Shown here: positions 36,953-45,967 of the stretch, one piece after another
How positions within the stretch are numbered: the first letter of the stretch is position 1
Layout of the letters: each line of letters begins with the position of its first letter
Assembly (NCBI GenBank): GCA_038217425.1
Contig: JBBQPM010000036.1
Span: forward strand, 1-45,989
DNA: 45,989 nucleotides
Reading direction: 5' to 3'
Origin: JAIEPT01 sp038217425
GTDB taxonomy: Bacteria > Planctomycetota > Planctomycetia > Gemmatales > Gemmataceae
The notes under the pieces: model-generated
Databases searched by the model: none
What the model was told of the DNA's origin: nothing
The model's input: the letters and a program-made list of their open reading frames with translations, nothing else
Made by a program: the position numbers and the translations under genes

Positions 36953-39508
36953 TTATTTCGTAACGACGATCGTCAGCTTCGCCTCGTGCGAGATCGGCGT
37001 GCCTTCGAACGAGCCCGTGGCCTTCACGGTCAGCAAGTGCTGATTCGGCGGCGTGCCGGCGGCGACCGAGATGCGCAGCTTCGCGTCCTCCTCGCCGGCT
37101 TTCAGTTGCAGCTTCTCGACGCTCACTCCCTTGGCGGCCGCGGGAACGGTCACTTCGATCTGCACGGGGCCGTCGAAGTTGTACATGCGCGCCAGTTTGA
37201 GCGCGACTTCGCTCTCCTTGCCCGGCGCGATCTTCGCCGAGGCGCCCGTTTGCGAACCGACAGTGAGTTTGCCAAGCTGTTTGGGGATGACGGTCACGGT
37301 GATCGGCGTGGAATGCTGAATGACGTTGGGGGGACCTTGCGGCTTCTGGTTCGGTTTGAGGATCGGGTTGGTTTGACCTTTCAGAAGAAACGTGTAAACG
37401 CCGGGCTGCGCGGTCACGCCCGCCTGGCCTTTGGGTTCGATGGTGACGACGCCGGCGTCTTTCCCCGCCAGGGCGAGCAGCGTGGGCACGCTGTAGCCCG
37501 GCGGCAGCGTGGCGGCGCCGACCGTCACGTTCTGCTTGAAGTCAGCCGCCAGCTTGACCTTGATCGGAATCTTGATCGGATCCCCCAACGACACCGTGAT
37601 CTTGGCCGCGTCCGGCTTGATCGTGTAGGCCGCCTTGTCGCGGACCGCGAACGCGAGTTCGCGGTCCATACGGGTCAAGTACGGTGCGTTGTTTTGGATG
37701 CCGACGGCGAAGGTGATGGTGGCGCCGCGGACGGTGCGCACGAGCTTCTTGCCGTCCAGCGTGGTTGCGGCGCCGATCAAATGCAAAGGCCCGACGAAGG
37801 CCGGCGCGTCGGCGGCGACGGTAACGCCGATCGCGGAGAGTTTCAGCCCGGCGGGGATGACTTGCGGCGGCACCGTGACGCCCGGGGGCAGCTTGTCGCC
37901 GGTGATGGTGACGTCGCGGTTGAAGTCGGCGGTGCGAAAAACAAGGACGTTGAAGGCGTAGGTGGTATCGACGCCGGTCGAGGGGCTGTCGGTACTCTGC
38001 AGGTTACTGGGCATGGCGATCAGGCGGAAGTCGGCAGGAGACTTCTGGATCCTGAGAAGATAGCCGCAGCGCGGGCCGAAGTTGACGCTGCTATCCTTGG
38101 AACTGATGCGGAGGACGAATTCGCCGTCGGCGGGGGCCTTGAATTTGTACGTGCCTGGATCATCGGAACGGTTGTAGAAGTAGTTCGCGGGAGTTTCGTT
38201 GACTTCGTCCTGCTCGGTGATCGAATCCCCCTTTTCGTTCAGGATCTGATAGCGCAGATCGAGCGGATTGCCGAGACGGTCGCCGAAGAGATCGATGCTC
38301 CAGACGTCGCCTTTCTTGGCGTCGAACTTGTAGAAGTCGCTCTCATTGCGTTGGCCGATGGAGCCGGAGACTTCGCACGGGGCGATGATTTTCTGAGCTT
38401 TCGCCAAATCGTTGTTATTGCCGGCGTCGACATTGACGGGGGTCTGCGCCAGGGCGATGAAGAACGGATTGGAGGAGCCGACTTTGTTTTTGAGGAAGAG
38501 CCCGAAGCCGTCGAGCGTGCCGCTGACGGGGGCGAGGTAACCGGGAAAGTCGAGCGTCTGCTCGGCGTTCGGACCGCCGGGGGCCTTGACGGCGAGCGTC
38601 ATTTTTTCGAGGGTGCGTCCCTCGGCGAGGGCGGTCGGATCGAGCTTGCCGCCGGGGAGATTTCGACCATAGACGGTGACCTTGGCCTCTTTGCCCGGTT
38701 CGATGGAGGCGGGAAAGACGCCGTCGATCCAGGGACTGGTCGAGACGGTGAGGCGATAGTAATTATCGGGACCGCCCTGGGTGTAGGAGAAGCTGGCGAC
38801 CCGGAGGTAGGCTTCGCCGTCTTCGGCGAAGGTGTAATCGACGAGCCCGTCGATGCCGCTGAAGTTCTTACTGGAGCCGAGGTATTTGCTTTTAGGGCCG
38901 TAGAGTTCGAGGTAGACTGGGAGCCGGCTGTCGATGGTGCTGGTCCAGCAGCTGGCGATGACGCGTTCGCCTTTTTTGACGGGGAAGGTGAAGTAATCGA
39001 CGTCGGTGCCGGCGGCGATGACGCCGTTGACGGTGACGTTCATGTCGATTTTTTGGGCCTTGGGCAGGATGTCGTCGTTGGGTTCTTTTTCGAGGATTTC
39101 GGGGAGATCGCCGACGACGAAGGCTCGGGGGTTGCTAAGTCCGGTCTTGGAGACGATGCGGACGTCGTGCACGCCGAGGGGAGCGCCGGGGGGGAGAGTG
39201 ATCTTGAATTTCTGCGCGAGTTGCGCGCCGGGGGCGGCCATGCCTTTGGTCGCCGGGGCTTTTTTGGGATCGAGCTTTTTGGCGCCGCTCTCGTCGATTT
39301 CGACTTTGACGCCGGGGAAACTGAAGTAGAGGGTTTCGACGGCGCCGAGGTCACTGCCGGTGGCGGTGACGTCGAAGGAGTCGCCCGCTTTGCCGCCTGC
39401 GGGAAAAATCAAGCTCAGTCTGGGCGCCGGGGCTTGTTGCGCGGAAGCGGGCACAGTAATTGCATGTGCGAGCAATGCCAGAAAGAATAGGCGGGTCGTG
39501 ATTCGCAT
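36953..39508 (-). CDS. Secreted PPC-domain protein with Ig/TIG-like repeats
   Basis: 851 residues with a signal peptide (ITTRLFFLALLAHAITVPASA). An N-terminal IPT/TIG-like domain (PRLSLIFPAGGKAGDSFDVT) is followed by two pre-peptidase C-terminal (PPC) domains: EPNDDILPKAQKI...DVDYFTFPVKKGE and NNNDLAKAQKI...ESDFYKFDAKKGD, with GDRLGNPLDLRYQILNEKG. The rest is beta-sandwich material ending in a TGSFEGTPISHEAKLTIVV strand. No peptidase catalytic domain. Such proteins are numerous in planctomycetes; the likely role is carbohydrate or surface binding. Confidence 0.85.
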   Translation of the reverse strand: MRITTRLFFLALLAHAITVPASAQQAPAPRLSLIFPAGGKAGDSFDVTATGSDLGAVETLYFSFPGVKVEIDESGAKKLDPKKAPATKGMAAPGAQLAQKFKITLPPGAPLGVHDVRIVSKTGLSNPRAFVVGDLPEILEKEPNDDILPKAQKIDMNVTVNGVIAAGTDVDYFTFPVKKGERVIASCWTSTIDSRLPVYLELYGPKSKYLGSSKNFSGIDGLVDYTFAEDGEAYLRVASFSYTQGGPDNYYRLTVSTSPWIDGVFPASIEPGKEAKVTVYGRNLPGGKLDPTALAEGRTLEKMTLAVKAPGGPNAEQTLDFPGYLAPVSGTLDGFGLFLKNKVGSSNPFFIALAQTPVNVDAGNNNDLAKAQKIIAPCEVSGSIGQRNESDFYKFDAKKGDVWSIDLFGDRLGNPLDLRYQILNEKGDSITEQDEVNETPANYFYNRSDDPGTYKFKAPADGEFVLRISSKDSSVNFGPRCGYLLRIQKSPADFRLIAMPSNLQSTDSPSTGVDTTYAFNVLVFRTADFNRDVTITGDKLPPGVTVPPQVIPAGLKLSAIGVTVAADAPAFVGPLHLIGAATTLDGKKLVRTVRGATITFAVGIQNNAPYLTRMDRELAFAVRDKAAYTIKPDAAKITVSLGDPIKIPIKVKLAADFKQNVTVGAATLPPGYSVPTLLALAGKDAGVVTIEPKGQAGVTAQPGVYTFLLKGQTNPILKPNQKPQGPPNVIQHSTPITVTVIPKQLGKLTVGSQTGASAKIAPGKESEVALKLARMYNFDGPVQIEVTVPAAAKGVSVEKLQLKAGEEDAKLRISVAAGTPPNQHLLTVKATGSFEGTPISHEAKLTIVVTK

Positions 39509-39608
39509 AGAGCCCCCGAAGGTGAATGAAAAGAGCGGATAGGCGGTCAGGCGGGTATCCCGTTAGAGTACCCAAATGCACGTCGCGATGCAACCGTCAG
39601 GTAAATAT

Positions 39609-39637
39609 TTGCATCAGCCTCAATTCCGACGTATATT
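39609..39637 (+). promoter_or_regulatory. Sigma-70-type promoter of the PilZ gene
   Basis: TTGCAT (39609-39614), a 17-nt spacer and TATATT (39632-39637). The predicted start near 39644 falls in the GGAGAGG ribosome-binding site, giving a very short leader, so the true start may be a few bases earlier. Confidence 0.5.
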
Positions 39638-39654
39638 CTTGGAGAGGTCTCCCC

Positions 39655-40008
39655 ATGAGCGATATCAACACATCCTCGCAAGACAATCGCCGCATTTCGC
39701 CGCGCAAAAAGCCTCGCGCGATTATTCGCGTCGAGTGCCGTAAAGGGGCGCTGGGGCTGGGCGCCAATATTTGCGTGCAGATGCTCGACATCTCCGAAAC
39801 AGGCATTCGTCTCGTCGTCAAGGCCGAGCTGCGTCCCAAGGACGAGGTCGAGATCCTCATCACCGGCACAGGGCTTTCAGGCCCCGTCAAGCGACTCGCC
39901 GACGTTTGCTGGATCGTTCCCATGGAAAATAAGAACTGGTGCATCGGCGTCCGCATGCAGAAATTGCTGCCATATCGCGATCTCCAGATCATCGCTCTCA
40001 ATTCGTAG
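39655..40008 (+). CDS. PilZ domain protein (c-di-GMP effector)
   Basis: 117 residues, a single PilZ domain. The bipartite c-di-GMP signature is present: an Arg-rich motif in RRISPRKKPRAIIRVE (RxxxR) and DISETGIRLV (the D/N-x-S-x-x-G box). GGAGAGG lies 7 nt before ATG 39655; an earlier in-frame start at 39526 would add an unrelated N-terminus. It probably senses c-di-GMP produced by GGDEF proteins such as the one encoded at 43502-45967, though no direct link is shown. Confidence 0.88.
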   Translation: MSDINTSSQDNRRISPRKKPRAIIRVECRKGALGLGANICVQMLDISETGIRLVVKAELRPKDEVEILITGTGLSGPVKRLADVCWIVPMENKNWCIGVRMQKLLPYRDLQIIALNS

Positions 40009-40011
40009 CGG

Positions 40012-40146
40012 AAAGCCCAGGGATGGCGATCCCTGGGGAGTCCTGCAACGACGTCATCATGCTCCGCTCCGAATCAGCTAGCCATCGGATTCTGCCTCTG
40101 CAAGGGTTTCTGTAGGGTTTCCCAGGGATAGCCATCCCTGGGCTTT
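40012..40146. repeat. Nested palindromes: two hairpins enclosed by a 16-bp inverted repeat
   Basis: Hairpin 1: CCCAGGGAT (40016-40024), loop GGCG, ATCCCTGGG (40029-40037). Hairpin 2: CCCAGGGAT (40121-40129), loop AGCC, ATCCCTGGG (40134-40142). The outer ends AAAGCCCAGGGATGGC (40012-40027) and GCCATCCCTGGGCTTT (40131-40146) are perfect complements. They lie between the PilZ gene and the marR gene; the first could act as a terminator for the PilZ gene, but has no T-run. Confidence 0.85.
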
Positions 40147-40162
40147 CGGTTTGTCCTGAAAC

Positions 40163-40196
40163 TTGTCTGGACAACTATCGTTCGGACGCCTATCGT
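40163..40196 (+). promoter_or_regulatory. Promoter and candidate autoregulatory operator of the marR operon
   Basis: TGGACA (40168-40173), a 17-nt spacer and TATCGT (40191-40196). The palindrome TTGTC-TG-GACAA (40163-40174) overlaps the -35 box and is placed where a MarR dimer would block RNA polymerase. The expected start is at or next to 40203, the ATG itself, so the marR mRNA is probably leaderless. Confidence 0.6.
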
Positions 40197-40202
40197 GGGA
40201 GG

Positions 40203-40694
40203 ATGAACGACGCCCTCCCGCGCCGGCCGCGCGCCGGCATCCGATTCGATTCGCTCCAGCAGGAGGCCTTTCTGGGGCTTTGGCGGACGTACGATCGGCT
40301 GCGCGCCTTCGAAGACGAGCTGTTCGCCCAGCATGGATTGACGCCGCAGCAGTACAACGCCCTACGAATCTTGCGTGGCGAACATCCGGAGAAGGTGCGC
40401 ACGCTCGATCTCGGCAGCCGACTCGTTTCGCGGGCGCCGGACATCACGCGGATGCTCGACAAACTCCAGGAGCGCGGCTGGATCGACCGCGACCGCCCCG
40501 CGGACAATCGCCGAATCGTGCGCGTCGGCATTACTCCCGCGGGAATCGAACTGCTCGAGGGGTTGCGCGAGCCGATTCGGCAATGTCATTCCCGCCAACT
40601 CGGGCATTTGTCCAAGAAGAAGCTCGAGGAGCTGATCGCGCTTTTGGGCGAAGCCCGGGCGCCGCACGAGGACGCGGACAACGCGTGGCATTAA
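40203..40694 (+). CDS. MarR-family transcriptional regulator
   Basis: 163 residues. Winged-helix core: LTPQQYNALRILRGEH (helix 2-3), TLDLGSRLVSRAPDITRMLDKLQERGWI (recognition helix, then wing) and RPADNRRIVRVGITPAGIELL, a good match to MarR. The DNRR wing motif is intact. The gene is followed by an oxidoreductase gene 21 nt on and an antiporter, so it probably controls them in response to a small ligand or oxidant. GGGAGG touches the ATG, which is too close for a normal ribosome-binding site and fits the leaderless start. Confidence 0.92.
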   Translation: MNDALPRRPRAGIRFDSLQQEAFLGLWRTYDRLRAFEDELFAQHGLTPQQYNALRILRGEHPEKVRTLDLGSRLVSRAPDITRMLDKLQERGWIDRDRPADNRRIVRVGITPAGIELLEGLREPIRQCHSRQLGHLSKKKLEELIALLGEARAPHEDADNAWH

Positions 40695-40715
40695 ACTTTC
40701 ACTTAGGAGAAACTC

Positions 40716-42020
40716 ATGACCCAGACCGACGTCGTCGTTATCGGAGGCGGCCCCGCGGGGGCTACCACGTCCACCCTCATCGCCCAGCGCGGCTACAAAG
40801 TCGATCTCTTCGAACGCGAGACCTTCCCGCGCTTCCACATCGGCGAGTCGCTCATCCCCGAAACCTACTGGATTCTCGACCGCCTGAAGATGTTGGACAA
40901 AATGAAGGCGAGTCCGTTCGTCAAGAAGTTCAGCGTCCAGTTCGTGAACGCCAAGGGGCAGGAGTCGGCCCCCTTCTATTTCCACGACAACAAGCCGCAC
41001 GAATGCTCGCAGACCTGGCAGGTCGTACGCAGCGAGTTCGACCGCATGATGCTCGAGAACGCCCGCGAACAGGGCGTGCAGATCCATCAACCGGCACGCG
41101 TGCTCGAAGTTTTGTTCGAGGGCGAAAAAGCGGTCGGCGTCCGCGTGCAGGATGCTGCCGGGAAGCAGACTGAGGTCTTCGCGAAGGTCGTGGTCGACGC
41201 GTCGGGCCAAAGCACGATGCTGCAAAATCGCCTGAAGCTCAGGCTTTGGGATCCGGTGCTGAACAAGGGCGCCGTCTGGACGTACTGGCAGGGCGCCTAC
41301 CGCGACACGGGCAAGGATGAAGGGGCCACGGTCGTCATTCAGACCACCAACAAGAAGGGTTGGTGGTGGTACATCCCGCAGCACGACAACGTCGTCAGCC
41401 TGGGCGTCGTCGCTCCGTTCGATTACCTCTTCAAGGGCCGCGGCTCGCACGAGACGATTTACGAAGAGGAAGTCGACGCCTGCCCGGCCATTCAGAAACG
41501 AATCGCGGGGGCCAAGCGCATCACCGGCTTCTTCGCGACGAAGGATTACTCATACCGCTCGAAACAGGTCGCCGGCGACGGCTGGGTGCTGGTCGGCGAC
41601 GCCTTCGGCTTCCTCGATCCGCTCTACTCCTCGGGCGTTCTGCTCGCGCTGAAATCGGGCGGTTTGGCGGCCGACGCGATCTGCGACGGCATCGCCAAGG
41701 GGGACGTCTCCGCGGCGCAGCTCGGGCACTGGGGCGATATGTTCAACCGCGGCGTCGACCGCATGCGTCGGCTCGTCTGCGAATACTACGACGGCTTCAG
41801 CTTCGGCCAATTCGTCAAGCAATATCCGCATCTGCGCAATCGCATCACTGACCTTTTGATCGGCGACCTCTTCGACGACAAGGTCGATGAAGTCTGGGCG
41901 CCGATGGAGACGCTCTACCCGCTCGGCAAGACGGGGATCGCGTCATGGGAAGCGGGGACGCCGCCGGAGAAGGCGGACAAGGTCAACGAACTGCACCTGC
42001 CGAGCGGCACGTTGCGATGA
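40716..42020 (+). CDS. FAD-dependent oxidoreductase of the flavin-dependent halogenase family
   Basis: 434 residues. FAD-binding GGGPAG (10-15) at the start, an FPRFHIGESLIP segment near residue 40, WxWxIP halogenase-type motif WWWYIP at 216-221, and GDAFGFLDPLYSSGVLLALKSG for the second FAD contact. This set defines the FADH2-dependent halogenase/geranylgeranyl-reductase-like superfamily. Whether it halogenates or only oxidises a substrate cannot be told; WxWxIP favours halogenase-type behaviour. No flavin reductase gene is nearby. Its stop overlaps the antiporter start (ATGA, 42017-42020). Confidence 0.82.
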   Translation: MTQTDVVVIGGGPAGATTSTLIAQRGYKVDLFERETFPRFHIGESLIPETYWILDRLKMLDKMKASPFVKKFSVQFVNAKGQESAPFYFHDNKPHECSQTWQVVRSEFDRMMLENAREQGVQIHQPARVLEVLFEGEKAVGVRVQDAAGKQTEVFAKVVVDASGQSTMLQNRLKLRLWDPVLNKGAVWTYWQGAYRDTGKDEGATVVIQTTNKKGWWWYIPQHDNVVSLGVVAPFDYLFKGRGSHETIYEEEVDACPAIQKRIAGAKRITGFFATKDYSYRSKQVAGDGWVLVGDAFGFLDPLYSSGVLLALKSGGLAADAICDGIAKGDVSAAQLGHWGDMFNRGVDRMRRLVCEYYDGFSFGQFVKQYPHLRNRITDLLIGDLFDDKVDEVWAPMETLYPLGKTGIASWEAGTPPEKADKVNELHLPSGTLR

Positions 42021-43387
42021 GCGTTCGAGCGGGTTTGGCATATGTCGCCATGATTGTCGTTGCGGTTGCGTTGTTCCTGGCCATCGACGCCGCCGGATCG
42101 CAGCTGGCGACGCCGGCGGGGGAGACGACGCTTGGAAAATCGAGCGTCGTCGCCAAGTCCAGTGCACTCGTGCACGTGCTGATTACACTGGCCGCGGTCG
42201 TCGCCCTGGGGCAGTTCTTCGGAATGGTCCTGCTGGCTCTCGGGCAACCGCCAGTGATCGGCGAAGTCCTGGCCGGCATCGCCTTGGGCCCGTCGCTCCT
42301 GGGTCAGATTTGGCCTGAGGCAGCCCGGTTCGTGCTCCCCGCCGAGGTCGCGCCAACGCTCGGCGTCATCGCGCAACTCGGCGTCATTCTCTACATGTTT
42401 CTGGTCGGCCTGGAACTCAACCCAGCAGCCCTCCGGCGACAGGCCCATGTCACTGTCATGATCGCTCACGCTGGGACGTTGGCGCCGTTCGTCCTGGGTT
42501 CGACGCTCGCACTCTTTCTCTATCCGAGGCTGGCGCCTGCAGGCGTCCCCTTCACCAGCTTCACGCTATTCTTCGGCGTCGCCATGTCGATCACCGCATT
42601 CCCGGTGCTCGCCCGAATTCTCAGCGATAGGGGCCTGACCCAAACGCCTCTCGGCGTGCTCGCACTCGGCTGCGCCGCCCTGGGCGACGTCACCGCCTGG
42701 TGTGTGCTCGCCTTCGTCGTCAGCGTCGCCCAGGCGCAGGTCGCGCAGGCTCTGCTCGTAGTTGGCCTGACATTCGCGTTTTTCCTCGTCATGATTCTTT
42801 TGGTTCGGCCCATCCTCGTGCGTGTGCTTGAGAACCGTCAGACCTGGTCGCCCGGCCTGGGAGCGACGATCCTCACGCTACTGCTGCTCTCTGCGCTGAC
42901 GACCGAACTCATCGGCATTCACGCCCTGTTCGGCGCGTTCTTGCTCGGAGCCATCATCCCGCACGACAGCCCGCTGGCGGAGCAGATGGCCCACAAACTC
43001 GAAGATGTGGTGACGATCGTGTTCCTCCCCGCGTTCTTCGCCTTCACCGGCATGCGGACCGCGATCGGCCTGGTCTCGGGCGTCGAAAATTGGCTCATGT
43101 GCGGCATGATCATCGGCGTCGCCACGCTCGGCAAGTTCGGCGGCACCTACATCTGCGCCCGTCGCTGCGGCCTGGACGCCGGCGACTCCGCACGGCTCGG
43201 CACGCTCATGAACACGCGCGGCTTGATGGAGATCATCGTGCTCAACGTCGGGCTCGACATGAAGGTGATCTCCCCCACGCTCTTCGCCATGATGGTGCTG
43301 ATGGCCCTGGCGACGACGCTGGCGACGACGCCGATCTTGCAGTGGATCGGGACACCCTCTAACGCGCAAGCCGAACCTGCGCCATGA
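42017..43387 (+). CDS. Cation:proton antiporter (CPA2/Kef family)
   Basis: 456 residues with about 12-13 hydrophobic helices. CPA2 features: GQPPVIGEVLAGIALGPSLL, MFLVGLELNPAALRR, GVAMSITAFPVLARIL, GDVTAWCVLAFVV and the GAFLLGAIIPHD segment, ending TRGLMEIIVLNVG. It moves Na+ or K+ against H+. No RCK/TrkA domain follows, so it is the short form. Coupled by overlap to the oxidoreductase gene and probably under MarR control; together they could protect against or export a toxic product. Confidence 0.92.
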   Translation: MSVRAGLAYVAMIVVAVALFLAIDAAGSQLATPAGETTLGKSSVVAKSSALVHVLITLAAVVALGQFFGMVLLALGQPPVIGEVLAGIALGPSLLGQIWPEAARFVLPAEVAPTLGVIAQLGVILYMFLVGLELNPAALRRQAHVTVMIAHAGTLAPFVLGSTLALFLYPRLAPAGVPFTSFTLFFGVAMSITAFPVLARILSDRGLTQTPLGVLALGCAALGDVTAWCVLAFVVSVAQAQVAQALLVVGLTFAFFLVMILLVRPILVRVLENRQTWSPGLGATILTLLLLSALTTELIGIHALFGAFLLGAIIPHDSPLAEQMAHKLEDVVTIVFLPAFFAFTGMRTAIGLVSGVENWLMCGMIIGVATLGKFGGTYICARRCGLDAGDSARLGTLMNTRGLMEIIVLNVGLDMKVISPTLFAMMVLMALATTLATTPILQWIGTPSNAQAEPAP

Positions 43388-43501
43388 CCTCGGGCGTTTC
43401 TCGTTTTTCTTCCGCTTGCCGCTCCTGGACCGATTCTGCGAGCTATGCTCGTTAAGCAGACGTTACGCATCTCGCGGGCGCAAACTTTATTCGGAATCGG
43501 C

Positions 43502-45967
43502 ATGGCAAACTCCTCACGAGCCGCGCTGCCCACCATGAAAATGGCCATGGCCATGACGAGCCTGTGCGTCAGCGCACTGCTCATCGCATGCGTGTCGGGC
43601 ATTCTCCCCGATTATCAAACCATGCTGCTGCAGTCGCGCGCCTCGTTCTGCGAAACCGTCGCCATCCAGGTGACGCTCGACGCGCAGCGGAAAGATTTCG
43701 AAGGCATCCGCTCTCTCTTCGAAAGCGTCGCCCAACGCCAAAACGATGTCCGCTCGCTTGCCGTCCGCGATCCGGCCGGCAATTTGCTCGTCGAAATCGG
43801 CCCGCACGAAGCCCACTGGCAAGCCAACACCGAGGGAACCGCTTCCGTCAACCACGTCTTCGTTCCGATTTCCCTGGACGGCGAACCCTGGGGCAACGTC
43901 GAAGCGACCTTCGAACCCCCCACCGGCGGGCTCATCCTGGGCTTCTTACCGCGAAATTCCCCGACCACAATCCTCATCTTCGTCGGGACCATCTGCTTCG
44001 TCGCTTTCTGGATTTACCTACGCACGATGTTTCGCCAAAGCTCCGGCGGCGAAGCGGTTCCCCAACGCGTCCGCTCGGCCATGAACACGCTCGCCGAGGG
44101 CGTCCTCATTCTCGACAAAGATCAGCGCATCGCCCTCGCCAACGACGCCTTCGGCCTCCTCGCCGGCCTCAAACCCGAGGACATCCAGGGCAAGACCGTC
44201 ACCGATCTCCCCTGGTTCCCCGCCAACGAACATCAAAGCGCTCTCCCCTGGGACGCCGCCAACGACGAGACCACGGCGCAAACCGGGCTCCTGCTCGGAC
44301 TCAAGACCCCCAACACGCCCCCCCAGACGTTGTCCGTCAACACCGCCCCCATCGTCGGCGACGACGGCAACTTCCGCGGCTCCATCGCCACCTTCGACAA
44401 CCTCACCAACATCGAACGCAAAAACGCCCAGCTCCGCAAGGTGCTTCTCCGGCTCCGCCATTCGCGCAGCGTCGTCCGCCGGCAAAACGACGAACTCAAA
44501 GACCTCGCCACCCGCGACCCGCTCACCGGCTGTTTCAATCGCCGAACGCTCTTCGCGGAACTCGACAAACTGTGGAAGTCGAGCAAACGCTACGCCCATC
44601 CGCTCTCCGTCGTCATGGTCGACGTCGATCATTTCAAGTCGGTCAACGATCGGTACGGCCACGGCGTCGGCGACGACGTCCTCAAACAAGTCGCGGAAGT
44701 GCTGCGGACCACGGCGAGGAAAACCGACGTCGTCTGCCGTTACGGCGGCGAAGAGTTTTGCGTGCTCCTGCCGCACATCGACGTCGAGGAAGCGAAACTT
44801 GCCGCGGAACGCTTTCGCCTGGCGCTGGCGGCGACCAAGTGCGGCCCGGTCAGCGTCACCGCGAGCATCGGCGTCGCCAGCGTCAGTCTCGGAGCGGAGT
44901 CGATGCAGCTGATGATCGACCAGGCGGACAAGGCGCTCTACGCCGCCAAGCGTTCGGGCCGAAACCGCGTCTACCGCTTCGATCACGTCCCCGCCGACCT
45001 CTTGATGGAAAAGAATCAGCCGAGCAAACCCGCCGCGGCTAACGACGCCAACACGCCCTCCGAGATCCCGTTCCACGCAGTCGCCGCGCTGGTCTCGGCC
45101 CTCGCCTACCGCGATCAGGACACCGCCGAGCACAGCCGACGCGTCGCCGATCTGTGCGTCATGCTCAGCGGCGATCTCATGTCGCAAAAGGAATGCTACG
45201 TCGTCGAAGTCGCCGGGCTCTTGCACGACATCGGCAAGCTTGGCGTACCCGACGCCGTCCTCTTCAAGCCCAACCCGCTCACGGCCGAGGAACTCAACGT
45301 CATCCGCGCCCACGAAGCCATCGGCCTGGACATCCTCCGAGCCGCCTTCACGTCGCACGAACTCACCGAAATTCTTCGTACGTATCATTTCTGGTACGAC
45401 GGCGGCTCGGGATCGCACTCGGACATGCATCTGGTGGGCGACAAGCTTCCGCTCGGCGCCCGCATCCTCGCCATCGCCGACGCCTACGACTCGATCACCT
45501 CCGACCGCGTCTACCGCAAGGGCGCCACCTCCGAAAAGGCGTGCGAGGAGCTGCGCCGCTGCGCCGGCACGCAGTTCGATGCGGTGCTGGTCGAGCGTTT
45601 CATCAACCGGTTGCGCAGCCGCGAGAAGACTCGACAGCAGACCTCGCTGCCGATGTCCAAACGCACGGCCCTGCAGATCGGCTTGCAGATCGAACGCCTG
45701 GCGCAGGCTGCCGACGGGCAGGACACGGTGATGATCGCCCAGATGGCCGGGCATCTCAAGGACACGGCCAAGGAGCACGGCATCACGCCGATCGCCGAGG
45801 TCGCGGCCCAGCTGGAGAAGACCGCGACGGGCGCCGTCAAGCCGAACAAGCTCAACCTCGTCAAGCTCACCATCGACTTGCTCGACATGTGCCGATCGAC
45901 GCAGCGTTCGCTCTTGCCGCCGATCAACCGCAACCCGGGGCGGGTGCGGAGCGAGCGGAAAGCGTAG
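43502..45967 (+). CDS. Membrane PAS-GGDEF protein fused to an HD-GYP-like domain
   Basis: 821 residues. Two transmembrane helices (~12-34 and ~159-177) flank a periplasmic sensor of ~125 residues. Then a PAS-like domain (~190-300) and a diguanylate cyclase domain with GGEEF at 415-419 and the inhibitory I-site RKTD at 406-409, five residues before it. The C-terminal half is an HD phosphohydrolase domain: HSRRV and HDIGKLGVPDAVL (H575, D576), RAHEAIGLDIL, then a degenerate YHFWYDGGSGSHSDM where HHExxDGxGYP is expected. c-di-GMP synthesis is likely; hydrolysis is doubtful. The start at 43502 is preferred; ATG 43445 is in frame. Confidence 0.9.
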   Translation: MANSSRAALPTMKMAMAMTSLCVSALLIACVSGILPDYQTMLLQSRASFCETVAIQVTLDAQRKDFEGIRSLFESVAQRQNDVRSLAVRDPAGNLLVEIGPHEAHWQANTEGTASVNHVFVPISLDGEPWGNVEATFEPPTGGLILGFLPRNSPTTILIFVGTICFVAFWIYLRTMFRQSSGGEAVPQRVRSAMNTLAEGVLILDKDQRIALANDAFGLLAGLKPEDIQGKTVTDLPWFPANEHQSALPWDAANDETTAQTGLLLGLKTPNTPPQTLSVNTAPIVGDDGNFRGSIATFDNLTNIERKNAQLRKVLLRLRHSRSVVRRQNDELKDLATRDPLTGCFNRRTLFAELDKLWKSSKRYAHPLSVVMVDVDHFKSVNDRYGHGVGDDVLKQVAEVLRTTARKTDVVCRYGGEEFCVLLPHIDVEEAKLAAERFRLALAATKCGPVSVTASIGVASVSLGAESMQLMIDQADKALYAAKRSGRNRVYRFDHVPADLLMEKNQPSKPAAANDANTPSEIPFHAVAALVSALAYRDQDTAEHSRRVADLCVMLSGDLMSQKECYVVEVAGLLHDIGKLGVPDAVLFKPNPLTAEELNVIRAHEAIGLDILRAAFTSHELTEILRTYHFWYDGGSGSHSDMHLVGDKLPLGARILAIADAYDSITSDRVYRKGATSEKACEELRRCAGTQFDAVLVERFINRLRSREKTRQQTSLPMSKRTALQIGLQIERLAQAADGQDTVMIAQMAGHLKDTAKEHGITPIAEVAAQLEKTATGAVKPNKLNLVKLTIDLLDMCRSTQRSLLPPINRNPGRVRSERKA

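Noticed and set aside
39526..39654. Longer start of the PilZ protein at 39526
   Set aside because: The added 43 residues have no similarity to PilZ proteins, overlap the promoter-like sequence and lack a ribosome-binding site, whereas GGAGAGG precedes ATG 39655.
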